A DNA stretch of 64,000 nucleotides. Origin: an uncultured Bacilli bacterium. Lineage in GTDB: Bacteria > Bacillota_I > Bacilli_A > RF39 > UBA660. The position numbers and the translations under genes were made by a program. Of the stretch, positions 27,804 to 37,552 are shown one piece after another. Under the pieces are notes generated by a model, which worked only from the letters and a program-made list of their open reading frames with translations, ran no database searches and was not told where the DNA came from. Position 1 is the stretch's first letter. The number at the start of each line of letters is the position of its first letter. The stretch is taken from contig CAKOUR010000002.1 of NCBI GenBank assembly GCA_934120635.1, positions 1 to 64,000 of the forward strand, given 5' to 3'.

Positions 27804-28324
27804 ATTTTATAAGTATCATATTTTGGAAATCTTGCTATTTTTTTTATTAGAGCATATATTTTTTCTTTATCTAAATTATTATATTTTTTTACTTCTTTAT
27901 TATAATCATCAAAGGAATATTTTAGTCTTTCTTCAATGGTATTCGCTTTTTCTTTTAGAGTGATATATTCTTTATTTTTCTTTAATGAAGAATAAACATT
28001 ATCTAGTTTAGAAAAATCTCTATAAGTATTTTGTGCTTGTTTTAATTGTTTTAACTCACCGTCTGTATTCTTTAAGTTATCTAATACTTCGACAGTTTTC
28101 TTTAAAGTACTGATATAATCTTGTTCATGTTCTAAATTATTTTTAATAAAGGTTACCATTTCCAAAATAGCATTCCTTTCTTCTAAGATGTAGCCTTTTA
28201 CATTATTATATTTTTTTAATATTCTTGTCTTTTGGATTGTTATTTTATTATAGAAATATAGTAGAACTAAAATACTTAAAATGATAATTCCAAAAATAAG
28301 AACAATTATTGTATAACTATCCAT
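27800..28324 (-). CDS. LemA-like membrane protein
   Basis: A 174-residue protein with one N-terminal membrane helix (4-26) and a long helical bundle. The C-terminal part (LKEKANTIEERLKYSFDDYNKEVKKYN, read in pieces) follows the LemA pattern of E-x-x-x-x-x-x-A-x-x-x-Y-N-x-x-V-x-x-Y-N. The family is widespread and its function not known. GGAGG precedes the ATG. It overlaps the YgjP-like gene. Confidence 0.65.
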   Translation of the reverse strand: MDSYTIIVLIFGIIILSILVLLYFYNKITIQKTRILKKYNNVKGYILEERNAILEMVTFIKNNLEHEQDYISTLKKTVEVLDNLKNTDGELKQLKQAQNTYRDFSKLDNVYSSLKKNKEYITLKEKANTIEERLKYSFDDYNKEVKKYNNLDKEKIYALIKKIARFPKYDTYKI

Positions 28325-28415
28325 TTCTTTTCCTCCCTACCTTTAAGTATACACTAATAATGATGATTTTGCTAGTTTATTTTTCATCGATAGATTCTTA
28401 TATAATTCCTAATTC

Positions 28416-28447
28416 TAAAAAAAATCTAATTCCAAAGAACTAGATTT
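28416..28447 (-). terminator. Terminator after DUF1292-like gene
   Basis: Minus strand stem AAATCTA/TAGATTT, extended by GTTC/GAAT pairs, then eight T. Confidence 0.6.
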
Positions 28448-28472
28448 AATTTTTTGTTTCTTAGAAAAAAGA

Positions 28473-28745
28473 TTATTGAGAATTTTTAACAAGTCCTTCT
28501 CTTAATGAATCTAAGAATTTTCTTGCCATTTTCTTTGTTGTTTCTTCAGTTGTTTCTTTGATTATTGGTTTATTATTTTCTTCTTTTAATTCTACTATTT
28601 TAATATGTTCTACATCCGGATCTTCTTCTTCATCTACTGGAGCCAATAAACAATATTTTCTATTTTCCTCTAGTAACATTTTTAAAACAGTGTACTCAGT
28701 ATTATCCTCTAAAGTGATAATATCATATAATTCTATCTTTTTCAT
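28473..28745 (-). CDS. DUF1292-like protein
   Basis: A 90-residue acidic protein. YDIITLEDNTEYTVL near the start and CLLAPVDEEEDPDVEHIKIVEL follow the DUF1292 (YrzB) pattern, a small family in Firmicutes with no known function. The start overlaps the end of the 534-aa gene by 4 bp (ATGA), so it is translationally coupled to it. Confidence 0.6.
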   Translation of the reverse strand: MKKIELYDIITLEDNTEYTVLKMLLEENRKYCLLAPVDEEEDPDVEHIKIVELKEENNKPIIKETTEETTKKMARKFLDSLREGLVKNSQ

Positions 28746-30346
28746 CTTGATATTCCTTTTCTATTTTCTAAATTAATATCTTTGATATTATACCAACCCT
28801 CTGCAATTTTTACTACCTGCTCTTCTGTTATTTTCTGAGTATTTCCATAAGTTGCAAGATATTTATCTTTATTTGCAGTTAATACTGTTACAACTTCTCC
28901 TCCGTTATTTAGTAAGTTTTGGATATTTTGGTTAGCATTTTCAGTAGAAGCATAGTTTCTTATGATTTTACCATCAACCTCAACTCCTACTCCTAATACA
29001 ATTCGTTTTGTTTCTTCATCGAATGTTGGCATCATAGCTTCTTGTTGAAGATAAGCATTTGCAGATTCTTTATAAATATTGCCACTTACAGTAACTTCAC
29101 TACCAATCTCAACTGGACTTTCAACATTATATTGAGTATAACTATTATTATTTTGATTGTTATTTTCTAAAAACTTTTCATCATCACTTAAATAATTTGA
29201 TTTTTCAATAGGTTGTTCTGATAATGGTTGCATGTCTACAAGCTCTATTTCAGGGGTTGATGTATTTTCTTGTGGCTGCGTTTTTTCAGGATTGCTCACA
29301 AATTTCGGATAGTACGCAGCATCATTACTATATGTTGTTTGAATATCTTCCATTTTTTCTATTCCATCTTCTGGAATTTCTTTATTACTAAAATCATTGA
29401 CTTTTGCTATAGCATGTCCACCTGTAATTGCTAAAAATAAGGCTGTTGCGATTGCTGGTATTTTTTTTATTATTCTCTTGAATAAGTTTGGTTTAGGTTT
29501 TCTTACATTTTTTATTTCTTGTGTTTTTTGTTCCTCTTTGTTGTTTCGTTCTTCTACATTAGTCTCATTTTTTTCTGTTTCTTTTAAATCAATATCAGGA
29601 TTTAATTTTCTTTCCACTTCTTCTAATTTTGGCATTAGAACAGAGGTAAAATATCCCGATAATCTTTCTGGCAAATAATATTTTTCTCCTTTATATTTTA
29701 TAGAAACTTTTTTCCCATGTTCGTGATTTAATATTCTTTCTTTTTCTTCTAATAATTTTTTTCTAATTTGTTCTAATTGTTCTCTTTCAGTTAGTTCTGG
29801 TTGTAATTTTTCAGTTTCTACTTGTTCTATTTCTTGATCATCATTAATCTGTGGTTCTTGTGGTGATGTTTTTACTACTGTATTTCTATCTCTTTCTGCA
29901 ATAAACTCTTTTTTTAATTCTTGAGATAGTATTCTTTGTTGTTTTACCAAATCAAAATATTTTCCTATTAAAGAGGAATGAATGTATATCTTTCTATTAT
30001 CTGCTGTTAATGTTTCAATAAATCCTAATCCTTCTAAGATTGCCTTTTTATTAGTTTTATCTCTTCCTTCTATTTTAGGCTGCATGGCTTTTGATTGATA
30101 TATTATCTTATCTATTTTAGTTTTATTTTCATCAAATTTTTCTCTTATTGCTTTTTCTACATTTTCTTGTTGATTACCTTGGTTGTTATAACTAGTTAAT
30201 TTTTCGTTTAATTCTTGCATTAAATTAGCTATAATTTCTAAGTTCTCTCTATCATCTTCCGTTAAAGTTGTTTTATTTTTAATTTCCTTTTCTAGTTTTG
30301 ACAAGTATAAAAATTCTTCTGCTGTATTATTTAAAATATTGTTCAT
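28742..30346 (-). CDS. 534-aa orphan with central membrane segment
   Basis: Not recognised. The N-terminal 310 residues are charged, helical and cytoplasmic, with two short conserved-looking pieces of like pattern (RKIYIHSSLIGKYFDLV and EKYYLPERLSGYFTSVL), which may be a repeated domain. One membrane helix follows a basic KPNLFKRIIKKI stretch (about 325-345). The outer part is low-complexity linker and then a C-terminal domain with VVTVLTANKDKYLATYG. A good promoter with a palindromic operator lies upstream. It could link cytoplasmic partners to the wall. Confidence 0.55.
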   Translation of the reverse strand: MNNILNNTAEEFLYLSKLEKEIKNKTTLTEDDRENLEIIANLMQELNEKLTSYNNQGNQQENVEKAIREKFDENKTKIDKIIYQSKAMQPKIEGRDKTNKKAILEGLGFIETLTADNRKIYIHSSLIGKYFDLVKQQRILSQELKKEFIAERDRNTVVKTSPQEPQINDDQEIEQVETEKLQPELTEREQLEQIRKKLLEEKERILNHEHGKKVSIKYKGEKYYLPERLSGYFTSVLMPKLEEVERKLNPDIDLKETEKNETNVEERNNKEEQKTQEIKNVRKPKPNLFKRIIKKIPAIATALFLAITGGHAIAKVNDFSNKEIPEDGIEKMEDIQTTYSNDAAYYPKFVSNPEKTQPQENTSTPEIELVDMQPLSEQPIEKSNYLSDDEKFLENNNQNNNSYTQYNVESPVEIGSEVTVSGNIYKESANAYLQQEAMMPTFDEETKRIVLGVGVEVDGKIIRNYASTENANQNIQNLLNNGGEVVTVLTANKDKYLATYGNTQKITEEQVVKIAEGWYNIKDINLENRKGISR

Positions 30347-30361
30347 AAAAATTCCTCCTAC

Positions 30362-30400
30362 TATAGTATGGATTATACTATAAAGTTCAAATTTTTACAA
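30362..30400 (-). promoter_or_regulatory. Promoter with palindromic operator, 534-aa protein gene
   Basis: Minus strand TTGTAA (30395-30400), 17 bp, TATAAT (30372-30377). A perfect 7-bp inverted repeat TATAGTA/TACTATA (30362-30382) covers the -10 box and could be bound by a repressor. Confidence 0.55.
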
Positions 30401-30526
30401 TAATATATTAGTGTATATCAAAAAAAAGCCCTTAAAATATGCTAGTAATTAACTTTTTTGAATATAATAAGGTTATTTAAATCAAAAGGTTATAAATAAA
30501 TTATTTTTTTAGACATATATTTTACT

Positions 30527-31819
30527 ATGAAAAATAAGTTTATTCAATCTACTATTATCCTTATTATCGGGGGATTTATTAGTAAAATTTTAGGAATGTT
30601 GATTAAGATTGTTTTAACAAGAACAATTACAACTAAGGGTATTGGTATTTATTCTTTAATCTTACCTACTTTTAATTTATTTATTACTTTGTGTTCTTTA
30701 GGGCTACCGGTTGCTATTTCTAAACTTATTAGTGAAAAAGAAAAAAATCATAAAAAAATTGTTTTATCTAGTGTACCATTTATTCTTATTTTTAATTTTT
30801 TATTGATGATTTCATTGTTTTTTATTGCTCCTTTTTTAAGTAAGAATTTACTGCATAATCAGATGACTTATTATCCTTTGATGGCGATAGGATTAACTTT
30901 ACCTTTTATTTGTATTTCTTCTATTATTAAGGGGTATTTTTTTGGTATGGAGAAAATGTTTCCTACTACAGTTTCAAATATTATCGAGCAAGTTGTACGG
31001 CTTATTCTTACTTTAACTGTTGTAAAATATTTGATGAAGTATTCTTTAGAGAGTGCAATTATTGGGGTTGTTCTGATTAATATTTTAAGTGAAGGGGCTT
31101 CTATTTTAGTTTTGCTTGGATTTATCCCCCATGGGAAAACTATTCATCTTTCTGATTTTAAATATGATAAGATAATTTTAAAAGATTTACTTGATATTAG
31201 TCTACCTACTACAGGGAGTCGTTTAATTGGATCTTTATCTTATTTTTTAGAACCTATTATTTTGACTTTTGCGTTAACTAAAACTGGATATACAACAAAT
31301 TATATTACAGTTGAGTATGGGATTATTAATGGGTATGTTTATTCTTTATTATTACTTCCTTCTTTTTTTACTATGGCGATTGCTAACGCCCTTTTGCCTG
31401 TTGTTTCTCATTCTTATAGTAATAGAAATTTTTCTTATACTAAATATAAGATAAAACAAGCTATAGGGATTTCTTTGCTTGTAGGAATTCCTTGTACTAT
31501 TCTTTTTATGTGTTTTGGTGAATTTTTTTTGAAATTTATTTATAATACAAGTGAAGGACTTTCTTATATTAAAGTGATTGCTCCTATCTTTCTTCTTCAT
31601 TATATTCAAGGGCCTCTTACTGCTAGTATGCAGGCTATGGGAAAAGCAAAAGAGGCGATGATGGGAACTTTTTATGGTTCTGTTATTCGCCTCTTATTAC
31701 TCTTAATTTTATCTTTCTTGCATATTGGGATGTGGGGATTATTAACAGCAACTTTAGTTAATATTACCTTTATTACTATTCACCACTTCTATTATGTTTT
31801 TCTTAAAAATGATTTTTAA
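30527..31819 (+). CDS. MVF/SpoVB-type lipid flippase
   Basis: A 430-residue integral membrane protein with about twelve helices, of the MOP exporter superfamily (polysaccharide/SpoVB/MurJ group). It opens with QSTIILIIGGFISKILGM, typical of SpoVB-like proteins, and shows GIGIYSLILPTFNL and the IKGYFFGMEKMFPT loop. Such proteins flip lipid-linked wall or glycan precursors. Size is slightly below the usual 500. It lacks a clear ribosome site, so may be leaderless. It is convergent with the YmcA-like gene, overlapping its stop by 4 bp. Confidence 0.82.
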   Translation: MKNKFIQSTIILIIGGFISKILGMLIKIVLTRTITTKGIGIYSLILPTFNLFITLCSLGLPVAISKLISEKEKNHKKIVLSSVPFILIFNFLLMISLFFIAPFLSKNLLHNQMTYYPLMAIGLTLPFICISSIIKGYFFGMEKMFPTTVSNIIEQVVRLILTLTVVKYLMKYSLESAIIGVVLINILSEGASILVLLGFIPHGKTIHLSDFKYDKIILKDLLDISLPTTGSRLIGSLSYFLEPIILTFALTKTGYTTNYITVEYGIINGYVYSLLLLPSFFTMAIANALLPVVSHSYSNRNFSYTKYKIKQAIGISLLVGIPCTILFMCFGEFFLKFIYNTSEGLSYIKVIAPIFLLHYIQGPLTASMQAMGKAKEAMMGTFYGSVIRLLLLLILSFLHIGMWGLLTATLVNITFITIHHFYYVFLKNDF

Positions 31820-32142
31820 ATTTTACTGTTTACATATTTTTCAATTTGATTGCTAGATTCTGCGATGATGTCGTTGAATTCATCCATTCTTCTTAAGTAT
31901 TCTTGATAAATTGGTCTATTGTTTAAGTCTTGTACTTTGCTTTCTATTTCTTTATCGATTTCTTTATATTTTTCATCATGATGGTATTCTAATTCTACTG
32001 ATTTTTGTTGTAATTTTTTGATTTCATTTACTAACGATACAATTTCATCATCTTGTTCAATTACGCTTCCAATGTTTAAGTAACTTTGGTACTCTTTTGA
32101 TTCTTGAATAGTTTGAAATAGTTCTTGCATTTTATTTTCCAT
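31816..32142 (-). CDS. YmcA/YlbF family regulator
   Basis: A 108-residue helical protein of the YlbF/YmcA family (Com_YlbF), with LFQTIQESKEYQSYL at the start and IYQEYLRRMDEFNDII near the end. In Bacillus, YmcA with YlbF and YaaT helps RNase Y mature mRNAs and affects biofilm and competence. Its gene overlaps the end of miaB by 11 bp, the same neighbour as ymcA in Bacillus, which supports the call. It is shorter than Bacillus YmcA (143). Confidence 0.78.
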   Translation of the reverse strand: MENKMQELFQTIQESKEYQSYLNIGSVIEQDDEIVSLVNEIKKLQQKSVELEYHHDEKYKEIDKEIESKVQDLNNRPIYQEYLRRMDEFNDIIAESSNQIEKYVNSKI

Positions 32143-33556
32143 CTACTACTTCACCATCCAAACTCCAAGTTTTTACTTCTGTTATTTTTACTTTAACAAT
32201 TTTTCCTATGTATTTTTCCGAAGCTTTTACGTTTACTAATTTCATTGTATCTGTATATCCCATTAGTCTTCCTTCTTTTTCACTTTCACCTTCGATTAAG
32301 ACATCTACTATTTTGTTTAAGTATTTTTGATTATTTTCTAGAGCATATTGATTAATCTTTTTGTTTAGTTCTGCTAATCTTTCTTTCTTTTCTTCCTCTG
32401 TTGTTTCATCTTTAAAGTTACTAGCAGGTGTTCCTTCTCTTTTAGAATAGATGAAAGTGTAAGCTAAATCATATTTTAATTCATCTACTAAATCTAGGGT
32501 TTCTTGAAAATCTTCTTTAGATTCTCCTGGAAAGCCTACAATGATATCTGTTGTAATGGATACATTTTTGATTTTATTTTTAATTTTATAGAATAATTCT
32601 CTATATTCTTCTTTGGTGTATTTTCTTCCCATTTTTTGTAATATTTTGGTTGATCCACTTTGTAATGGTAAGTGAATATATGGCATGATATTATCATATT
32701 TAGCAATTATATCAATCATATCATCGGTAAAGTCCCAAGGATGTGAGGTAACGAAACGAATTCTTGGAATGTTTGTTTTGGCAACATCTTCTAATAAATT
32801 TGCCATTCCATAATGAAGATTTAAGTCTTTTCCATAGGCATTTACATTTTGTCCTAATAAGGTTACTTCTTGGTATCCTTCTTTTACTAAATCTTTGACT
32901 TCTTTTAAGATATCTTCTGGAAGTCTGCTTCTTTGTTTTCCTCTTGTATAAGGGACAATACAATATGTACAGAATTTATCACATCCATACATAATGTTAA
33001 TCCAAGCTTTATATTTGGAGTCTCTTTTAACAGGAATTCCTTCAATTACTTCTCCTTCGATTGAAAATACTTCGATATCTTGTTGTTTGGTTGTTAAGGT
33101 TTTTTCTAAGTAAAGAGGTAATTTGTGAAAGTTATGAGTTCCCATTACGATATCTACCCATGGAAATTTTTCTTTTAATTCATTGGCAATTCCTTCTTCT
33201 TGTGCCATACAGCCACAAAATACAGTAATAATATCTTCCTTGGTTTCTTTTAAATGTTTAATTCTTCCTAACATGCCATGTACTTTATTGTGTGCATTTT
33301 CACGAATTGCACAAGTATTTAAAATAATTACATCTGCCTCATCCATATCTTCTTTCTTGCTATATCCCATTTCTTCCATGATGGCAGAGATATTCTCGCT
33401 GTCATGAACGTTCATTTGGCACCCATAAGTATAAATGCAATAATTCTTTCCTACTCCTAATGTTTTCATACTAGGAGATAATTGATATTCATCTCTTTTT
33501 ATTTCTACTTTTTTGTCTGTTCTTATTCTTGCTTCTTTAATATTTGGTAAATTCAT
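32132..33556 (-). CDS. miaB: tRNA ms2i6A37 methylthiotransferase MiaB
   Basis: A 474-residue radical-SAM enzyme that thiomethylates i6A37 of tRNAs reading UNN codons. The N-terminal UPF0004 domain has three cluster cysteines (YTYGCQMN, NTCAIRENA, FCGCMAQEE). The radical SAM triad is GCDKFCTYC near 190. The C-terminal TRAM domain ends with KITEVKTWSLDGEVV. Length is normal for Gram-positive MiaB (about 500). AGGAGTG precedes the ATG. Confidence 0.95.
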   Translation of the reverse strand: MNLPNIKEARIRTDKKVEIKRDEYQLSPSMKTLGVGKNYCIYTYGCQMNVHDSENISAIMEEMGYSKKEDMDEADVIILNTCAIRENAHNKVHGMLGRIKHLKETKEDIITVFCGCMAQEEGIANELKEKFPWVDIVMGTHNFHKLPLYLEKTLTTKQQDIEVFSIEGEVIEGIPVKRDSKYKAWINIMYGCDKFCTYCIVPYTRGKQRSRLPEDILKEVKDLVKEGYQEVTLLGQNVNAYGKDLNLHYGMANLLEDVAKTNIPRIRFVTSHPWDFTDDMIDIIAKYDNIMPYIHLPLQSGSTKILQKMGRKYTKEEYRELFYKIKNKIKNVSITTDIIVGFPGESKEDFQETLDLVDELKYDLAYTFIYSKREGTPASNFKDETTEEEKKERLAELNKKINQYALENNQKYLNKIVDVLIEGESEKEGRLMGYTDTMKLVNVKASEKYIGKIVKVKITEVKTWSLDGEVVDGK

Positions 33557-33568
33557 TACTTCACACTC

Positions 33569-35425
33569 CTACTTCTTTTTTATTAAATTTTTACTTGATA
33601 AATAATTATAGTGACTAGAAAATACTTCGTTTTCTTGTTTCTTTTTGTTAAGGTAATATGCTAAATCACGGAGTTGATATTCCCATTTATAAATATTTTG
33701 ATTGTTATTTAAATGATTAAAAATCAAGTCATATAGTAAATACTGGTTAAAGGCATCTGCATATCTTCTTGCAGGACTGCTAGAATGGGAATAACACTCT
33801 AGATTTTGTCCTTTATGATAAACTGGTTTATCTGTATATTTGGCTTTTGTATAACTATCTTTTATTTTTTGATAATATTCCTTACTTTGTAAAAAGATTG
33901 GATCAAGATTTTTTAGTTTTAATAATTGTTCTTGAATAAAACTTTCACTTGGTAAATCTATTTTTCTATATAAATAAGGTAAACTACTATCTTTAAAGTA
34001 TTTTCCTATTTGATAGTTTGTTAATACCATGGTTTCATGTACGATATTGGCACTAGGAGAAATATTTGTTTTTAAAGATTCGTGATTGGGATCAAAATTT
34101 AGGGCATTTTGATATTCTCGGTAATAATCACGAATAATATTTCCTTTTTTCCTTACTTCAGCAAATAGCGTTAATCTTTTCAGCATTATGGCTAAAGAAG
34201 TATTTTCTTCCCCTAAAATCAATTGATCGGCTGTTTGATAATTTAGTCGATGTTTTACTTGAATTTTTCCTTTCACAAAATAGAAATCTTCTTCAATTAG
34301 TGAAAAATTGCTATCTAAATGAAAGATATAACTAATTACATTACGATGATTATTGGGAATAAGAGAACAGATTTCATCGCTAATTACTTCTGGGTATAAA
34401 GAAATTTTTCTATCTCTTAGATAAATTGTTTCTGCTCTTTTTCTAGCTTCCATATCAACTATAGATTGATATGGGACAAATGACGGAATATCGGTAATAT
34501 GGACATATAATGTATACGTTCCATCTATATTTTGTTCTAAATAAAGGGCATCATCTAAACAAGTAGAACTTTCTCCATCAATAGTTATACATTCTTGATT
34601 TAAAAAATTAATTCTATTGGTATTATCCATTTTAAAAGTATTTATTTCATCATATGTTGATTTGAAAAAATCAAAATTAATATTGTATCTTTCTTCTATT
34701 TTATCTAAAGTAATACCATAATTTGGATCAAATAATTCAATTAAACGAATAATGTGCTTTTTATACTCTAACTTGGATTTTTTAATAAAATCTAGATAAG
34801 AGTTTCTATTATTCATAATTTCTTTTCGATAAGAACTTGCTAGAAAAATTAAAATTACGTGATAATAATAAGAAATTTCTTCATATTCTTTTTCATCTAA
34901 ATATAAATATTGTTTTAAAATAATATCAAAGATATTTTCTCCTTCTTTATTTTTACTAGAAAGTATTCCTTGATTTTCTTTTAAAAAACTTTCAATTAAG
35001 GGAATATTTTTTTCTTGAAAGATTTGGAAAGATAAGTATTTTACTTTTTCATTAGGAACCACATCTGCATTTCTATTGACTGCTAAAAAGATTTCATGAA
35101 TTTGATTTAATGGTTCATGAATGGCAATTTTATCTTTTAGTTTAAGTGCATTTACTTTATTATCTAAATCGATAATTTGACCTGATAAAGTTTTTAATTC
35201 TTTACTACTTTTTATGGATAAAGTTGATTCTATTAAATGAATTAAATATTGTACTCTACTTTTATTTTGTTCATAATGACGCATTAAGGTAAAAAGAGCA
35301 TTAAAGATACCTACTGTTGTATTTTTATAATCTTCTTCTAAAAATTCTATTAATCCTTCTAAATCATTTTCTACATTTAAAATGTACTTTTTTATTTCTT
35401 TGCTATTTACTGGTAAATTTTCCAT
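33569..35425 (-). CDS. RNB-domain exoribonuclease-like protein, variant
   Basis: A 618-residue protein. The C-terminal half is an RNase II/R (RNB) domain: TIDGESSTCLDDA at 281-293, then HITDIPSFVPYQS and SSPARRYADAFNQYL near 570, where the conserved Arg pair contacts RNA. The catalytic pattern normally has four Asp; here D283, D291 and D292 are kept but the second position is C289. There is no S1 domain after the RNB part. The first 265 residues are helical and unlike the usual cold-shock domains. It follows lepA and precedes miaB. It may be a weak or non-catalytic RNA-binding relative. Confidence 0.75.
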   Translation of the reverse strand: MENLPVNSKEIKKYILNVENDLEGLIEFLEEDYKNTTVGIFNALFTLMRHYEQNKSRVQYLIHLIESTLSIKSSKELKTLSGQIIDLDNKVNALKLKDKIAIHEPLNQIHEIFLAVNRNADVVPNEKVKYLSFQIFQEKNIPLIESFLKENQGILSSKNKEGENIFDIILKQYLYLDEKEYEEISYYYHVILIFLASSYRKEIMNNRNSYLDFIKKSKLEYKKHIIRLIELFDPNYGITLDKIEERYNINFDFFKSTYDEINTFKMDNTNRINFLNQECITIDGESSTCLDDALYLEQNIDGTYTLYVHITDIPSFVPYQSIVDMEARKRAETIYLRDRKISLYPEVISDEICSLIPNNHRNVISYIFHLDSNFSLIEEDFYFVKGKIQVKHRLNYQTADQLILGEENTSLAIMLKRLTLFAEVRKKGNIIRDYYREYQNALNFDPNHESLKTNISPSANIVHETMVLTNYQIGKYFKDSSLPYLYRKIDLPSESFIQEQLLKLKNLDPIFLQSKEYYQKIKDSYTKAKYTDKPVYHKGQNLECYSHSSSPARRYADAFNQYLLYDLIFNHLNNNQNIYKWEYQLRDLAYYLNKKKQENEVFSSHYNYLSSKNLIKKK

Positions 35426-35488
35426 AAAACTCCCCCTACTACCATATTTTATTAAAATTTCTTTTTCAGGACACTAATAAATGCTAAT

Positions 35489-37285
35489 TTAATCTTCTTT
35501 GATTTCTTCTGTACTTAAGACTGATAAGAAAGCTTCACTTGGAATTTCTACATGACCAATCTGCTTCATTTTCTTTTTTCCTTCTTTTTGTTTTTCTAAT
35601 AGTTTTCTTTTTCTGGTAATGTCTCCTCCATAGCACTTTGCTAAGACATTTTTTCTCATTGCTTTGATATCTGCTCTAGCAATAACTTTACTTCCAATGG
35701 TTGCTTGAATAGGAACTTCAAACATTTGTCTTGGAATTAATTTTTTTAAGTTATCCACGATAATTCTTGCTCTATTATAAGCAAAATCTCTATGTACAAT
35801 AACCGATAAAGCATCAACAATTTCTCCATTTAATAAGATATCCATTTTGACTAAATCACTTGATTTATTGCCAATAATATCATAATCCATAGATGCATAT
35901 CCTTTGGTATAACTTTTTAGTTTATCAAAGAAATCATAAACAATCTCTGAAAGAGGCAATTCATAATGAATATTGACTCTTGTTTCATCCACATATTCCA
36001 TTGATAAATAAGTGCCTCTTTTATTTTGACAAAGCTCCATAATATTTCCGACATAATTATTAGGAACAAAAATACTTGTTCTTACATATGGTTCTTTGAT
36101 TTCTTTGATTTTTACTCTTTCTGGAAATTCACTCGGATTATCAATATGAATAATTGTTCCATCGGTTAATGTAATTTCATAAATTACGGATGGTGAAGTT
36201 GCGATTAATTCTACATGAAATTCTCTTTCAATTCTCTCAACGATAATTTCCATATGTAATAATCCAAGAAAGCCTGTTCTGAATCCAAAACCTAGTGTTG
36301 TTGAAGACTCTGTTTCAAATACTAAACTAGCATCATTAATTTTCAATTTTTCTAGGGCTTCTCTTAGGGCTGGATATTTTTTGGAGTCAATTGGATAAAG
36401 ACCACAATATACCATTGGTTTCATTTTTTTATAACCGGGTAAAGATTCTTTACAAGGATTATTGGCTAAAGTGATGGTATCTCCTACTCTCACATCAGCA
36501 ATATCTTTGATACTTGCACAAACGTAGCCTACTTCTCCTTCCCTTAAGGTATCTGTTTTTACATTACTTGGAGTATGAAATCCTAATTCTGTTACATCAT
36601 AAGTGGAATTCGTCGTTTTCATCATGATTTTATCATTATGATGAAGTTCTCCTGATACTACTCTTACATAAGCAACGACTCCTTTATAAGGATCAAAATA
36701 ACTATCAAAGATTAAACACTTTAAATGATTATCTTCTTGTTTTTTTGGAGGAGGAATTTTAGTGATAATTTTTTCTAGTAACTCTTCTACTCCTTCTCCA
36801 GTTTTCCCCGAAGTAAAAACAACATCACTAGAGTCAAAACCAAAAGTATCTACTAATTCTTGGCGTCTTAGTTCTGGTTCTGCATTGGGTAGGTCTATTT
36901 TGTTTACAACGGGAATAATTTCTAAATCATTATCTAAGGCTAAATATACATTTGCAAGGGTTTGGGCTTCTATTCCTTGGGTTGCATCTACTACTAAGAT
37001 TGCACCTTCACATGCTGCTAAACTTCTGGATACTTCATAACTGAAGTCAACATGACCTGGGGTATCAATTAAATTTAAAATATATCCTTTATAATCTAGT
37101 CTTACTGCATTTAATTTAATGGTTATTCCTCTTTCTCTTTCAATATCCATATTGTCTAGAATTTGTTCTTTCATTACTCTTTTATCTACAGCATTTGTTT
37201 TTTCTAAGATTCGATCTGCTAATGTACTTTTTCCATGATCAATATGGGCAATAATACTAAAATTTCTAATTTTTTCTTGGTTCAC
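35489..37285 (-). CDS. lepA: Elongation factor 4 (LepA)
   Basis: A translational GTPase (about 598 residues) that acts on stalled or back-translocating ribosomes. G motifs are AHIDHGKSTLADRI near 12, DTPGHVDF near 75 and NKIDLPNA near 130. The C-terminal LepA domain ends RKRKLLEKQKEGKK, typical of the family. Length is normal. GTG at 37285 is chosen (AAAGGTG site upstream), giving the usual N-terminus QEKIRNFSIIAH; a GTG four codons earlier is possible. Confidence 0.96.
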   Translation of the reverse strand: MNQEKIRNFSIIAHIDHGKSTLADRILEKTNAVDKRVMKEQILDNMDIERERGITIKLNAVRLDYKGYILNLIDTPGHVDFSYEVSRSLAACEGAILVVDATQGIEAQTLANVYLALDNDLEIIPVVNKIDLPNAEPELRRQELVDTFGFDSSDVVFTSGKTGEGVEELLEKIITKIPPPKKQEDNHLKCLIFDSYFDPYKGVVAYVRVVSGELHHNDKIMMKTTNSTYDVTELGFHTPSNVKTDTLREGEVGYVCASIKDIADVRVGDTITLANNPCKESLPGYKKMKPMVYCGLYPIDSKKYPALREALEKLKINDASLVFETESSTTLGFGFRTGFLGLLHMEIIVERIEREFHVELIATSPSVIYEITLTDGTIIHIDNPSEFPERVKIKEIKEPYVRTSIFVPNNYVGNIMELCQNKRGTYLSMEYVDETRVNIHYELPLSEIVYDFFDKLKSYTKGYASMDYDIIGNKSSDLVKMDILLNGEIVDALSVIVHRDFAYNRARIIVDNLKKLIPRQMFEVPIQATIGSKVIARADIKAMRKNVLAKCYGGDITRKRKLLEKQKEGKKKMKQIGHVEIPSEAFLSVLSTEEIKED

Positions 37286-37303
37286 TCTATCACGCACCTT
37301 TTT

Positions 37304-37552
37304 TTAATTATAACAAATTGATAGTAAAATAACAATCCAAACTATGCTAAATAAATAAACGAAATAAAATTTTTTCTTTTTCGTTTTGTGGTGAAACAAG
37401 TGCATTCCTATTAGCATTCCAAAACATCCTCCTAAAAGAGAGATGGTTAATAGTACTTTTTCAGGAATTCTCCATTGATGATGAATGGATTTTATTTTAT
37501 CTAATTTGCACAAAAAAAGACTTAAGAGATTAATGCTAATGAAATAAATCAT
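37304..37552 (-). CDS. DUF1294 membrane protein
   Basis: An 82-residue membrane protein with about three helices. RIPEKVLLTISLLGGCFGMLIGMHLFHHKTKK, read in pieces, is the DUF1294 pattern (R-x-x-E-x-x-L, then GG-x-G, HKT-K). Function unknown. The start at 37552 is after AAAGGAATT and overlaps the end of the RluA-type gene. Confidence 0.8.
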   Translation of the reverse strand: MIYFISINLLSLFLCKLDKIKSIHHQWRIPEKVLLTISLLGGCFGMLIGMHLFHHKTKKKKFYFVYLFSIVWIVILLSICYN

